A DNA stretch of 64,000 nucleotides from Shewanella surugensis (lineage in GTDB: Bacteria; Pseudomonadota; Gammaproteobacteria; Enterobacterales; Shewanellaceae). The stretch lies in assembly GCF_023284005.1 (NCBI RefSeq), contig NZ_JAKIKS010000006.1, forward strand, positions 17,393 to 81,392, given 5' to 3'. Below the pieces are notes generated by a model, which was given only the letters and a program-made list of their open reading frames with translations, was not told the origin of the DNA and did no database searches. The position numbers and the translations under genes were made by a program. How positions within the stretch are numbered: position 1 is the first letter of the stretch; each line of letters opens with the position of its first letter. Shown here in pieces: positions 19,653 to 29,030 of this stretch.

Positions 19653-20471
19653 ATGATGAGAGTCTGGGTGAATGGTGTAGAAAATATCGGGGTAGCGCCT
19701 CTTGATAGGGGGCTTGCTTACGGCGATGGTGTCTTTGCGACTATGCAAGTGGCGAATAAGACATTGCTGTTTTTAGGGGCTCATTTACAGCGTTTACAGC
19801 AAGGTGCCATACGTTTAGGCTTTGATTGGCAAGTGTCCTCTGAATTACTCAATTTATTACAAAGACAAGCGACTTCGATGGAGAGAGGTTGTATAAAACT
19901 GTTACTGACGCGAGGAGTGGGTGGACGTGGATATGCCGTGCCATCAGAGCCTCAAGTCACAGAAATTGTGTCTTTGCACGCTATTCCAGTTCATTATAAA
20001 ACGTGGCAGCAACAGGGGATTTCACTGATCACCAGTGAGGTAACGTTGGCACGCCAACCCCGATTAGCAGGGATCAAACACTGTAATCGGCTTGAACAAA
20101 TATTAATAAAATCAACACCACCTCCCGAAAGTTTTGATGATCATTTGGTATTAGATACTCATAATTTAGTGGTAGAATCTTCCATGGCCAATATTTTTTT
20201 GGTTAAAGGTAAACAGATTATGACTCCTGTGATGAGCCATTGTGGTGTGGCTGGGGTGATGCGTGAGCAGGTGATCCATGGTGTATTGGCATTAGGGTTC
20301 ACTGTCATCACCAAAGCGGTGCCTGTCAGCACATTGTCTGATTATGAGAGTGCTTTTGTGACGAACAGCTTGTTGGGGATCGTTGATGTGACTCGCATTA
20401 ACGAGGTTGATTTTTTTAAGGCACAATGGACATCCTCTTTACGATCTTCATTGGATTTGACCTTGTATTAG
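19653..20471 (+). CDS. pabC: Aminodeoxychorismate lyase
   Basis: 272 residues, a fold-type IV PLP enzyme. DRGLAYGDGVFATM near the N-terminus and the lysine-containing GIKHCNRLEQILI segment (Schiff-base region) are PabC-like, as is VVESSMANIFLV. It releases pyruvate from aminodeoxychorismate to give p-aminobenzoate for folate. Its place directly before mltG-tmk-holB is the usual gammaproteobacterial order. Two ATGs in tandem (19653 and 19656) leave the exact start open by one codon. Confidence 0.93.
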   Translation: MMRVWVNGVENIGVAPLDRGLAYGDGVFATMQVANKTLLFLGAHLQRLQQGAIRLGFDWQVSSELLNLLQRQATSMERGCIKLLLTRGVGGRGYAVPSEPQVTEIVSLHAIPVHYKTWQQQGISLITSEVTLARQPRLAGIKHCNRLEQILIKSTPPPESFDDHLVLDTHNLVVESSMANIFLVKGKQIMTPVMSHCGVAGVMREQVIHGVLALGFTVITKAVPVSTLSDYESAFVTNSLLGIVDVTRINEVDFFKAQWTSSLRSSLDLTLY

Positions 20472-20493
20472 AACAGTAAATTAGGTTGTGATA

Positions 20494-21501
20494 ATGAAAA
20501 AAATGGCAGTAGTTTTTATTGCGAGTAGTTTGATTGTGTTGGTACTTGCAGGCATGGGGGCTTATTGGGCTTATCAAATGCTACAAGATTATGGACGCAG
20601 TCCGATTAACACGCCTTCTCCAATTGAATTAAAGGTTGAACGAGGGACGTCGTTTTATGAGTTGGCCAGCCAACTCCAATCAAAAGGATTGATAGAAGAT
20701 GCGCAAAAGTTAAAATGGCTAGCAAGGATAAAGCCCAGTATTGCGCATATACGTTCTGGTTTATATCAAGTCGATCCTGCTGATAGCATTGATAGTTTGC
20801 TGTTAAAAATTGCCAAGGGTCAAGAGAAAGTGTTTAGTCTTACTTTGGTTGATGGCCTGACACTCAAAGAGTGGAGTGAGCAATTGAAAACCTTGCCGCA
20901 TATGAGCTTTAATACTGATGTATTTAATCGCGTGTTGTTGGCTAATGGTGATGAGTCTAATTTACCTGAAGGTAAATTTTTTCCTGATACCTATCAATAT
21001 CGTGCAGGTGAGTCATTATTTGATTTGATGAATACTAGCTATCAAAAAATGCAACAAGAATTGACCTCTGCTTGGGAAAATAGAGCAGCAAACCTTCCCG
21101 TGACTTCATCTTATCAGTTACTGATCCTAGCCTCTATTATTGAAAAAGAAACAGCCAAAGCAGAAGAGCGTCCACAAATAGCGGCAGTGTTTATGAATCG
21201 CTTGCGTAAAGGCATGCGGTTGCAAACGGATCCGAGTGTGATTTATGGTATGGGTGAACGTTATAAAGGCAATATTACTCGAAAAGATCTACGGGAGTTA
21301 ACACCGTTTAATACTTATCGTATTAAGGGGCTCACGCCAACCCCTATTGCCGCGCCCAGTGGTGCGGCGATTGAAGCTGCGGCCCACCCCGCGACGGTAG
21401 ATTATTTGTACTTTGTTTCTCGTAATGATGGCAGTCATGTGTTTTCTAAGACCTTGAAAGAGCATAATCGAGCCGTGAACAAGTATCAAAGAAATCGATA
21501 A
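20494..21501 (+). CDS. mltG: Endolytic murein transglycosylase MltG
   Basis: 335 residues from the ATG at 20494; a GTG two codons earlier is less well placed for the AGG at 20483. A single N-terminal membrane segment (about residues 4-27) anchors the protein in the inner membrane facing the periplasm. A LysM-like region follows, then the YceG catalytic domain with ASIIEKET; Glu217 corresponds to the catalytic Glu of the family. QTDPSVIYG and LTPTPIAAPSG are conserved signatures. It cleaves nascent glycan strands and probably sets their length. Confidence 0.96.
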   Translation: MKKMAVVFIASSLIVLVLAGMGAYWAYQMLQDYGRSPINTPSPIELKVERGTSFYELASQLQSKGLIEDAQKLKWLARIKPSIAHIRSGLYQVDPADSIDSLLLKIAKGQEKVFSLTLVDGLTLKEWSEQLKTLPHMSFNTDVFNRVLLANGDESNLPEGKFFPDTYQYRAGESLFDLMNTSYQKMQQELTSAWENRAANLPVTSSYQLLILASIIEKETAKAEERPQIAAVFMNRLRKGMRLQTDPSVIYGMGERYKGNITRKDLRELTPFNTYRIKGLTPTPIAAPSGAAIEAAAHPATVDYLYFVSRNDGSHVFSKTLKEHNRAVNKYQRNR

Positions 21502-21547
21502 GGGCTATTCAAGCGATCTGTAAATGAAATTGATTTGAGAGATAAAA

Positions 21548-22198
21548 GTGAATAAAAGTAATCGTAAAGCGACACACCCAATGGCAAAGTTTATTGTTAT
21601 CGAAGGGCTGGAAGGGGCGGGGAAATCGAGTGCTATCGCTTTAGTGCGTGATTTTATCGAGAAGAAAATAGGCACAGTGCCAGTTTGTACCAGAGAGCCG
21701 GGTGGAACGCCTTTAGCTGAAAAAATGCGTGATTTAGTCAAGATTACCGATGAGAGCGACCCTTTATGTGATGAAGCAGAATGCTTACTGATTTATGCCG
21801 CAAGGGCTCAACTTATTGCCAATGTGATTAAGCCAGCGCTTAACCGCGGTCAGTGGGTTCTCGGCGATAGGCATAACTTGTCTTCACTGGCCTATCAAGG
21901 TGGTGGACGCCAGTTAATGCCATTAGTGGAGTCGGTTAGCGCGGCCACCTTGAAAGGATTTAAGCCTGATTTAACCTTGTATTTGGATATTGCCCCTAAA
22001 TTGGGTCTTGAACGGGCTGCAGAGCGAGGTGCATTAGATAGAATAGAACAACAGGCAGTGGACTTTTTTGAAAGAGCGCGCCGCACTTATCTTAATTTAG
22101 CGGCTACTGATGACAGTATTGCTGTGATCGATGCCAGCCAATCGATGGCGGCGGTACATAAAGATATTATTGCTGTTTTACAAGTACAAGGTTGGTAA
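21548..22198 (+). CDS. tmk: Thymidylate kinase
   Basis: 216 residues. The P-loop GLEGAGKSS, the DR-type motif [16 protein letters not shown] and the TREPGGTP segment define dTMP kinase, which makes dTDP. The start is GTG at 21548 with GAGAGA five bases upstream; an internal ATG at 21581 (MAKFIVIEG) is an alternative that would shorten the protein by 11 residues. One base separates its stop from the holB start, suggesting coupling. Confidence 0.96.
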   Translation: MNKSNRKATHPMAKFIVIEGLEGAGKSSAIALVRDFIEKKIGTVPVCTREPGGTPLAEKMRDLVKITDESDPLCDEAECLLIYAARAQLIANVIKPALNRGQWVLGDRHNLSSLAYQGGGRQLMPLVESVSAATLKGFKPDLTLYLDIAPKLGLERAAERGALDRIEQQAVDFFERARRTYLNLAATDDSIAVIDASQSMAAVHKDIIAVLQVQGW

Positions 22199-22199
22199 T

Positions 22200-23120
22200 A
22201 TGCCCGCTAATGTCGTGCCTTGGATAGATAAAGCGTTAAGTCAATTTTGCCTAAGGCTCAAACAAAATAATTATGGTCATGCTTATCTCATTGGGCTTGA
22301 AAAAGGTTATGGTGGCGATTTATTAGGCCTCGATATGGCAAAGTCATTGCTATGTGATAAGGCGACTGCGCGAGGTGGTTGTGGTTTTTGTAAGGCATGT
22401 CAGTTATTTGAAGCGAATAACCATCCCGATTTTTATTTAATTAAAGCCGATGGCCATCAAATAAAAGTGGATCAAATACGAGATCTGTGTCAGCGACTCA
22501 CTGCCACCGCTCAGCAAGGTGGCCGCCGAGTCGCATTATTACTCAATAGTGAACGGCTCAATATTGCGGCTGCGAACGCCTTACTTAAAACTCTTGAAGA
22601 GCCTGGTAAAGAGACCGTATTGCTATTACAGTCAGATACGCCGAGTCGTTTAATGGCAACGATCAGCAGTCGCTGTCAACGAATGGATGTGCCGTTACCG
22701 ACACTGATTGAAATAAAAAGCTGGCTAAAACAACAAGCAGATGTGCTACAAGATGTGACTTGGTGTTTACCTGTGGTGGGTGGGCCCATCGCGTTGGCAC
22801 ATAGCCTTAAAGCAGGCGAGTATGCGCGGCTATTATGTTGGCGTAAGGCTTGGGCGCAAAGTTTGTCGTCGGGACGTTTATCCAATGAGCTGATGAATTT
22901 GGATGAGCAACAAGTCCTCGATGCGATTAATATCTTGTTTTTAGTATTAAAACAGAAACTCATAAAACAAGTCGATTTAGATGCGATGATCCGAATGAAA
23001 ATTGTCGATTTTTCGACGCATATTATGCAGCAATATCATCAATTGAAAATAATGCCTAATATTAATATACCAGCCTTATTCAAAGGTTTTATCGCTGATT
23101 ATCAACAAATAGTCACGTAA
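22200..23120 (+). CDS. holB: DNA polymerase III delta-prime subunit
   Basis: 306 residues from the ATG at 22200, placed one base after tmk; an upstream extension inside tmk is excluded. The clamp-loader AAA+ fold shows a zinc-binding four-cysteine module (CDKATARGGCGFCKAC), NAANALLKTLEEP and SSRCQR (sensor and SRC motif). The P-loop is degenerate (LEKGYGGD in place of GxxxxGKT), as is normal for delta-prime. It acts in the replication clamp loader. Confidence 0.93.
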   Translation: MPANVVPWIDKALSQFCLRLKQNNYGHAYLIGLEKGYGGDLLGLDMAKSLLCDKATARGGCGFCKACQLFEANNHPDFYLIKADGHQIKVDQIRDLCQRLTATAQQGGRRVALLLNSERLNIAAANALLKTLEEPGKETVLLLQSDTPSRLMATISSRCQRMDVPLPTLIEIKSWLKQQADVLQDVTWCLPVVGGPIALAHSLKAGEYARLLCWRKAWAQSLSSGRLSNELMNLDEQQVLDAINILFLVLKQKLIKQVDLDAMIRMKIVDFSTHIMQQYHQLKIMPNINIPALFKGFIADYQQIVT

Positions 23121-23222
23121 AAAGAGTGAGGTTACTTAGCCTTGTTCATTTGGGATATGGCTTGTAGTGACCGCAGCTTACCGTTATGCTGGCGACAAAA
23201 TATTGTCTCTAGGAAACCTGTT

Positions 23223-23999
23223 GTGCTTATCGATTCTCATTGTCACCTTGACCGTTTAAAAGCGGCACCCGATCAATCCAGTTTACGTCAAATTATTCAT
23301 GAGGCGAAGTCACGGGGGGTTGAATATTTTCTCTGTGTGAATGTCAGGCAAAATGGTTTTCAAGCGATGAAAGAACGGGTTTCTGAGTTTGAACAGATTT
23401 TTATGTCTGCGGGCGTCCATCCATTGGATGTACAAGAAGGTTTAGACGTTAATGAGTTGCAAGACTTTATCAAGGATCCTAAAGTCATTGCTATTGGGGA
23501 GACGGGTTTAGATTATTTTTATGCCGATGAGACTAGATCCATCCAGCAAACGTGTTTTGAACAACAAATAGCCCTCGCGGTTGACGTCAATAAACCCTTG
23601 ATTGTGCATACGCGTGATGCTCGTGAAGATACCATTAATTTTTTAAAACAAGGCCACGCCGATAAAGTGGGTGGCGTATTACATTGTTTTACAGAAAGTT
23701 ATGAGATGGCAAAATCGGCGATGGAGTTGGGTTTTTATATTTCAGTCTCAGGGATTATTACCTTTAAAAATGCAGCTGAATTGAGAACAACCATACGTAA
23801 AATACCTAAAGAGCGGCTACTCGTTGAAACTGATTCACCTTATTTAGCGCCCGTTCCGCATAGAGGTAAAGAGAATCAGCCCGCTTTTGTACGTGATGTT
23901 GCTGAGTTTGTTGCTGAGTTAAGGGGGGAGACTTATGAAGAGTTAGCCGCTTATACCTCTGAAAACTTTTTTCATTTATTTAAAGATGCAAAGCGGTAA
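23223..23999 (+). CDS. TatD-family metal-dependent hydrolase (YcfH type)
   Basis: 258 residues. The longest frame would start at 23142, but AGGAAA at 23211 precedes a GTG at 23223 that begins exactly at the conserved VLIDSHCHLD metal-binding motif, so I start there. Other signatures are AIGETGLDYFY, IVHTRDA, LHCFTES and VETDSPYLAP. The family comprises TIM-barrel DNases/deoxyribonucleases with a dinuclear metal centre. It follows holB; no pilZ-type gene lies between, though one is common at this position in related bacteria. Confidence 0.93.
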   Translation: MLIDSHCHLDRLKAAPDQSSLRQIIHEAKSRGVEYFLCVNVRQNGFQAMKERVSEFEQIFMSAGVHPLDVQEGLDVNELQDFIKDPKVIAIGETGLDYFYADETRSIQQTCFEQQIALAVDVNKPLIVHTRDAREDTINFLKQGHADKVGGVLHCFTESYEMAKSAMELGFYISVSGIITFKNAAELRTTIRKIPKERLLVETDSPYLAPVPHRGKENQPAFVRDVAEFVAELRGETYEELAAYTSENFFHLFKDAKR

Positions 24000-24024
24000 A
24001 TAATCTCTTAAAAAGCATAAAAAA

Positions 24025-24057
24025 AGACCCAAAATTGATCCGTGAGGTTTTGGGTCT
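24025..24057 (-). terminator. Terminator downstream of rsmF
   Basis: AGACCCAAAA (24025-24034) pairs with TTTTGGGTCT (24048-24057). The T-run follows only on the minus strand (complement of the A-run at 24017-24025), so it serves rsmF, about 120 bp beyond its stop. Confidence 0.65.
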
Positions 24058-24178
24058 AGGGGAAGGGCTCCATGATGGAGCCATGCGCTAATATTAACAG
24101 GTCATTCTATCTAACTGGTACTTAAGTGTAGTAGATAATTCTAAATAAGGGGAATGTTTATTAGCTAATGTGATTAAG

Positions 24179-25597
24179 TTAAAGCAAAGCGATTTTGTCT
24201 TTGACTAACTCTCTGGGCAGATTATTTTTTAGTTTATTGCCTAAGTGCTTAGCCATACCCAATAGCGCCTCTTCGTAACTGACTAATATCTCTCCCTGTG
24301 GCTGTTCTTTTTGACTCAGCATGATATCTCGGCCCATCAAATATGCTTTTGCTTGTTCTTGCGTTAACCCAATACTGGGTTTATTGATCCCTAAAGCCAT
24401 CAGGGCTTCATGTTTTGCTTTAAAGCCTTTTTTGAGCAGATCGGCTAATTTTATGCCCATTCTTTGGTAACGCATCTTGCCGATAAAAGGCACTAGGGAC
24501 TCAGGAAAGAGCCAAAATTCATTTTCTCTTTGCATGAGAATACCTTGCTTAGGCAGCGTGATTGAAAATGTGTCCTGAAAGTACTGCTGCAAAGCGTCGA
24601 TGTGCTTTTTTGGGGCGGGGTTAAAAGGAAAGTTTTTTTGCTTTTTAGGCGCTGGCTGTTGACGAGGGATCGAATGCTTTTTGGTTATTTTCGCAACAAA
24701 AAAACCTTCACTATCAAATATTTGTGGCCAAACATGTAAAAACCCTTCTTCAGTGCAGGCTTGATTGGCACCCGGAAAAAGCGTCGATAGGTCGTCAATG
24801 CTCACAGCATCAGGGTATAAGGCTTTTAAAGATAAACAGACGGCTTGGTTCTCTGCTTTATTCAACGTGCAAGTGGAGTAAACTAAGCTGCCGCCAGGCT
24901 TTAAGGCCAAAAAAGCGGACGCTATTAGTGCTTTTTGTGTTTGGGCGATATCGGCAATGTTATTGGGATCCCAATGCTTTAACGCCTCGGGATCTTTTCT
25001 GACGGTACCTTCTCCGCTACAGGGGGCGTCCAGTAAAATAGCATCAAAGCTTTCATAGAGATATTCACCAAAAACACGGGCATCGAAGTGAGTTAATGCG
25101 GTGTTTGTCACTCCCATTCGTAATACATTGGCATGTAATACTTTTATACGGCTAGCTGAATACTCATTAGCGATCAGTAATCCTTGATTCTCCATTAAGG
25201 CAGCTATTTGTGTGGTTTTAGAACCGGGGGCGGACGCCATATCTAAAACAATATTCTCTCTGGATAAATCAAATTGTTGAAATAAGGCGGTGGGAGGTAA
25301 CATTGAGCTGGCTTCTTGGATATAAAAAAGCCCTTGTAGATGTTCAATGGTGTTACCAAGCTGGATATCTGATGCCAGAGTGAGCCAAAATCCATCCTTA
25401 CACCAAGGTATAGGTTCAAAACCCCACCCTTGATGTGTCATTCTATCAATAAAATCAGCGCAACTAATTTTTAATGTATTGATACGGATTGAAAGTCTTA
25501 ACGGCTGCCCACTAAAGTGAATGAAATCGTCCAGATTAAGGTGGCGAGGAAGATCCTTGGCGATGCTATCAATGAAATTTTGATTTAATTGAACCAT
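24179..25597 (-). CDS. rsmF: 16S rRNA (cytosine(1407)-C5)-methyltransferase
   Basis: 472 residues. The SAM-binding and catalytic motifs of RNA m5C methyltransferases are clear: DMASAPGSKTTQ (motif I), LDAPCSGEGTVRKD (motif IV Cys) and YSTCTLNKAENQ (motif VI catalytic Cys). The C-terminal about 170 residues carry the PUA-like domain of RsmF/YebU. It should methylate C1407 of 16S rRNA. The gene is alone and divergent from the membrane-protein gene at 25686. Confidence 0.92.
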   Translation of the reverse strand: MVQLNQNFIDSIAKDLPRHLNLDDFIHFSGQPLRLSIRINTLKISCADFIDRMTHQGWGFEPIPWCKDGFWLTLASDIQLGNTIEHLQGLFYIQEASSMLPPTALFQQFDLSRENIVLDMASAPGSKTTQIAALMENQGLLIANEYSASRIKVLHANVLRMGVTNTALTHFDARVFGEYLYESFDAILLDAPCSGEGTVRKDPEALKHWDPNNIADIAQTQKALIASAFLALKPGGSLVYSTCTLNKAENQAVCLSLKALYPDAVSIDDLSTLFPGANQACTEEGFLHVWPQIFDSEGFFVAKITKKHSIPRQQPAPKKQKNFPFNPAPKKHIDALQQYFQDTFSITLPKQGILMQRENEFWLFPESLVPFIGKMRYQRMGIKLADLLKKGFKAKHEALMALGINKPSIGLTQEQAKAYLMGRDIMLSQKEQPQGEILVSYEEALLGMAKHLGNKLKNNLPRELVKDKIALL

Positions 25598-25685
25598 ATG
25601 CTGGGTATGATGCTGAAAAATACTAGTATATCATAAGAAATCAGTTCACTAACTGATTGCATCATTAAAAATAAAAGGGGCGTGT

Positions 25686-26912
25686 GTGCTTAATAAAATT
25701 TGGCTTGTTTTCTTTATTATCACCGCATCGGCGATAGGCTTACAGTTAGTCAATGGGCAAACACAAGTGCTAGAAGCGGCGGTGACGTCATTGTTTCATA
25801 GTGCTAAATTAGCCGCTGAAATTGCATTGGGATTAATTGGGGTGTTGTCACTTTGGATGGGGTTAATGCGCGTGGGTGAACAGGCCGGGGTCGTCGGTGC
25901 ATTGGCGAAAGTGTTAGAGCCTTTATTGAGTCGATTGATGCCAGAAGTGCCCAGAGGTCATCCCGCTTATGGCAGTATAACCATGAATTTAATGGCAAAT
26001 ATGTTAGGTTTAGATAATGCCGCCACGCCTTTGGGCTTAAAAGCGATGCACGATTTACAAACCTTAAACCCAAATAAATCGGTCGCAACGAATGCGCAAA
26101 TTTTATTTTTGGTGTTGAATACCTCATCGGTCACACTGATCCCTGTGACGATTTTCCTTTATCGTGCCCAACAAGGGGCCGTGAATCCAGCAGACATTTT
26201 TTTACCGATCTTATTCGCAACGTCAGCTTCGAGCATTACCGGGGTATTATTGGTGGCAATTGTGCAGCGTATTTCTTTATTGAATACGGTATTACTCAGT
26301 TATTGCAGTGTTATTTTTGCCATGATGATCGCCTTTGTTTGGTATTTAGGCACATTAAGTGCACAAGCGATGGGAAGTACATCAACGCTGTTAGGCAACG
26401 GGGTGCTTATTGTGTTGGTATTGAGTTTTGTATTGATCGCGGGATATCGAAAAGTGGCCGTTTATGATGAATTTATAGAGGGCGCTAAACAGGGTTTTTC
26501 TCAATCTATTCAGCTTATTCCATATCTGTTAGCGATGTTAGTGGCGATTGGATTGCTTCGAGCCTCTGGCGCATTAGATTATTGCTTAGATATTATTGCC
26601 AATGTCGTGTTGCTGATGGGCGGTGATGGACGATTTGTGGATGCCTTACCGACGGCAATAATGAAACCTTTTAGTGGTTCAGGGGCACGAGCGATGATGT
26701 TAGAAACGATGGAGCAGTATGGAGTGGATTCGTTTAGTGGGCGATTAGCGGCCATTTTTCAAGGCAGTACTGAAACGACTTTTTATGTATTAGCTGTTTA
26801 TTTTGGTGCGGTGGGGATCCGCAATGGACGCCATGCATTGGCTTGTGGTTTAAGCGCCGATTTGGCGGGGATCATCGCTGCTATTTTTGTCTGTTATCAG
26901 TTTTATGGGTAA
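25686..26912 (+). CDS. Nucleoside-recognition (Gate) domain membrane protein, SpmA-SpmB fusion type
   Basis: 408 residues with about ten membrane segments. The N-terminal half carries NLMANMLGLDNAATPLGLK, the SpmA-type signature. The second half carries PTAIMKPFSGSGARAMM and QGSTETTFYVLAVYFGAV, the SpmB-type signature. So the two proteins that are separate in spore-formers are fused. The Gate-domain family includes nucleoside and other transporters, but the substrate in non-spore-formers is unknown. The start is GTG at 25686 with AAAAGGGG ending at 25680. Confidence 0.85.
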   Translation: MLNKIWLVFFIITASAIGLQLVNGQTQVLEAAVTSLFHSAKLAAEIALGLIGVLSLWMGLMRVGEQAGVVGALAKVLEPLLSRLMPEVPRGHPAYGSITMNLMANMLGLDNAATPLGLKAMHDLQTLNPNKSVATNAQILFLVLNTSSVTLIPVTIFLYRAQQGAVNPADIFLPILFATSASSITGVLLVAIVQRISLLNTVLLSYCSVIFAMMIAFVWYLGTLSAQAMGSTSTLLGNGVLIVLVLSFVLIAGYRKVAVYDEFIEGAKQGFSQSIQLIPYLLAMLVAIGLLRASGALDYCLDIIANVVLLMGGDGRFVDALPTAIMKPFSGSGARAMMLETMEQYGVDSFSGRLAAIFQGSTETTFYVLAVYFGAVGIRNGRHALACGLSADLAGIIAAIFVCYQFYG

Positions 26913-27188
26913 ATGCTCAGGCTTGTGACTTGAGCGCCTCTTTATTTGAGCATGAGCGGAGGATCGATGCTGCTCTATGCGTGTTATCTTTTTGATGCCA
27001 TAATTAATGTAAGTTGTTTTGTATCTGTTTTAGATTGAATGTGGGCTTAATGCTTTAAGATTGATAAACGTTAATGATTAGGTGTCGCTGTTCTTTTCTA
27101 CTAGAATGCATCGTTTAATCATAAGATCTCACTAATTATTCTAAACATTAGCGTCTCGTTTTCTTATTTACAGTCATTCAGGTGCCAT

Positions 27189-28184
27189 ATGACGAAAGTT
27201 GTTTTTTTATTAACCTTGTTATTGACGCCTCTATCCGTCTTCTCATCACCATTTTCATCTCAAACTCCCAATTTGGTCTTGGTGACCATTGATGGATTGA
27301 GATGGACAGAGGTGTTAGATGGGGCGAATTTGAATCTAATCAATTCCCCCCATTGGGTGCTCGATACTCAGAAAATAGAACGTGATTTTTGGAATGAAAA
27401 TAGGCAAGTGAGGCGAGAAAACTTAATGCCATTTTTATGGCAACAAATGGTGCCAGCGGGTGTATTAATTGGCAAACGCAATGATTTGATCCGTGCTCCT
27501 GAAACTGAACGATGTGTCCGTAATGATGATTTTTATCAGAGTCTATCTCCTGAGGTCGATTCAATGACGTTATGGACTCAAAGACCCGATCAAAATAAGA
27601 GTAAATTGCTCGCTTGGCTGTATAATACTTTTCCGCCCGTCGGTGAACTTGATCCATTAGGGGCAATGCAACAATATAATTTCTTCGAAAAACCCGTTAA
27701 AAAACAAATAAGTCCATGGCCAAAGACACGTTTTGATTCAATGACATATCGTTATGCTAAACAGTCATTATTTTTAAAGTACCAAAAGGTGACCTATGTG
27801 TCTTTTGGGGCAACAGATATGTATCTTCATGAAGGCGAGTATGGACAATATTTATATGCCGCAAGACGCATTGATGGCTATGTTAAAGGGTTATGGACGT
27901 TATTACAGGCACTGCCTCAATATCGGAACAATACCATTTTGGTGGTAGTGAATGGCCATACGCTAAAGCGTATTTCTAGTCAAGTAACTGAAAAAACGAT
28001 TAATGGGTATTATCCTATGTGGTTTGCTGCCATGGGGCCGGGTATTCATTCTGTTGGGGAGCTAGGTGTTAATTTTCCACTGACACAAACCCAGATATCT
28101 GAGATGTTATTGATGCTGTTAAAAGAAAACCCAGGTATCATTCCATCGAAAGCGCGAGTATTGCTTCGAGAATTCACTTCCTAG
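27189..28184 (+). CDS. Degenerate alkaline-phosphatase-superfamily exported protein
   Basis: 331 residues with an N-terminal signal peptide (MTKVVFLLTLLLTPLSVFSS). Fold landmarks of sulfatase/AlkP-like hydrolases are present: LVLVTIDGLRWTEVLDGA near residue 35, ENLMPFLW near residue 78, and SFGATDMYLHEG near residue 202. However, the usual nucleophile-bearing segment after LMPFLW (VNVT...SYPGYNE in relatives I remember) is replaced by unrelated sequence (RAPETERCVRND). The metal-binding TTDHGR is replaced by VVVNGHT. Catalysis by the usual two-metal mechanism therefore looks unlikely. The frame is intact, so it is a possible pseudoenzyme rather than a pseudogene. Confidence 0.75.
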   Translation: MTKVVFLLTLLLTPLSVFSSPFSSQTPNLVLVTIDGLRWTEVLDGANLNLINSPHWVLDTQKIERDFWNENRQVRRENLMPFLWQQMVPAGVLIGKRNDLIRAPETERCVRNDDFYQSLSPEVDSMTLWTQRPDQNKSKLLAWLYNTFPPVGELDPLGAMQQYNFFEKPVKKQISPWPKTRFDSMTYRYAKQSLFLKYQKVTYVSFGATDMYLHEGEYGQYLYAARRIDGYVKGLWTLLQALPQYRNNTILVVVNGHTLKRISSQVTEKTINGYYPMWFAAMGPGIHSVGELGVNFPLTQTQISEMLLMLLKENPGIIPSKARVLLREFTS

Positions 28185-28341
28185 GTTAGCGGGATCCGGT
28201 ATTGGCAACGGATTTTGGGATCAATGGATAGAAAGGATCTCTGTCTGCTTGTTTGGAAAGTGAGAGTTTGGTTAGGTAGGCTGGTATTTTTCATGTAAAA
28301 TATGTCGCCTGGATATTTAAGATAACGTAAGAAGTGCTTTT

Positions 28342-28782
28342 ATGCCGTTTTGGAAAACCACCCCTTTAGCTGAAATGAGTCCTACTCAATGGGAGTCTTT
28401 GTGTGATGGTTGTGGTAAATGCTGCCTCAATAAAATTATCGATGATGAGACTGAGGTCTTGTATTACACCAATGTTGCTTGTGAATTATTAGCGCATCAA
28501 CAAGGCAGCTGTAAAGATTATGAGCATAGATTCACAAAAGTGCCGGGTTGCACTAAAGTGAGCATGGATAATATTGCAGAGCTCACATGGCTACCCAAAA
28601 GCTGTGCTTATCGGCGTTTATATTTAGGACGAGATTTACCCCATTGGCATCCTCTGATCACAGGCTCTAAGCAGGCTATGCAAGCGGCGGGGAACAGTGT
28701 GAATGGTCGGGTGATCAGTGAACAACGAGTGAAATATCTTGAGGATCATATTGTGTTATGGCCGCTTAAGGATGTGGATTAA
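28342..28782 (+). CDS. YcgN-family cysteine-cluster protein (UPF0260)
   Basis: 146 residues, the standard size. The cysteine-rich signature [11 protein letters not shown] lies at residues 21-31, with further cysteines (CELL, CKDY, CTKV, CAYR), and HWHPLITG is typical of the family. Such clusters probably bind a metal or Fe-S centre; the biological role is not established. No operon partner is evident: flanking genes are 150 bp upstream (same strand) and convergent downstream. Confidence 0.9.
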   Translation: MPFWKTTPLAEMSPTQWESLCDGCGKCCLNKIIDDETEVLYYTNVACELLAHQQGSCKDYEHRFTKVPGCTKVSMDNIAELTWLPKSCAYRRLYLGRDLPHWHPLITGSKQAMQAAGNSVNGRVISEQRVKYLEDHIVLWPLKDVD

Positions 28783-28984
28783 GCGGAGTGATTTTCACTG
28801 TACATTTTCAAATGGAAGCGCACAGAGATGGGTAATAAAAAGTTGGCGATTCATGCTTTATTAAGTAGCCTTTTTGAATGTTGATAGGGTAGTCATGGTT
28901 ATTTTTTATAAGATAAAGCCGATTGTTGTGTTCTAATCGAGTCACTATCGCACCATTGATCTCTCCTTCCGCACTACATTTAAT

Positions 28985-29012
28985 AAAAAAGCGACCAATC
29001 GGTCGCTTTTTT
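28985..29012. terminator. Bidirectional intrinsic terminator
   Basis: AAAAAAGCGACC (28985-28996) pairs with GGTCGCTTTTTT (29001-29012), loop AATC. It lies 18 bp beyond the stop of the minus-strand Big-2 lipoprotein gene and also serves the plus-strand YcgN gene. Confidence 0.9.
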
Positions 29013-29030
29013 ACTTTTTGACGTTACGGG

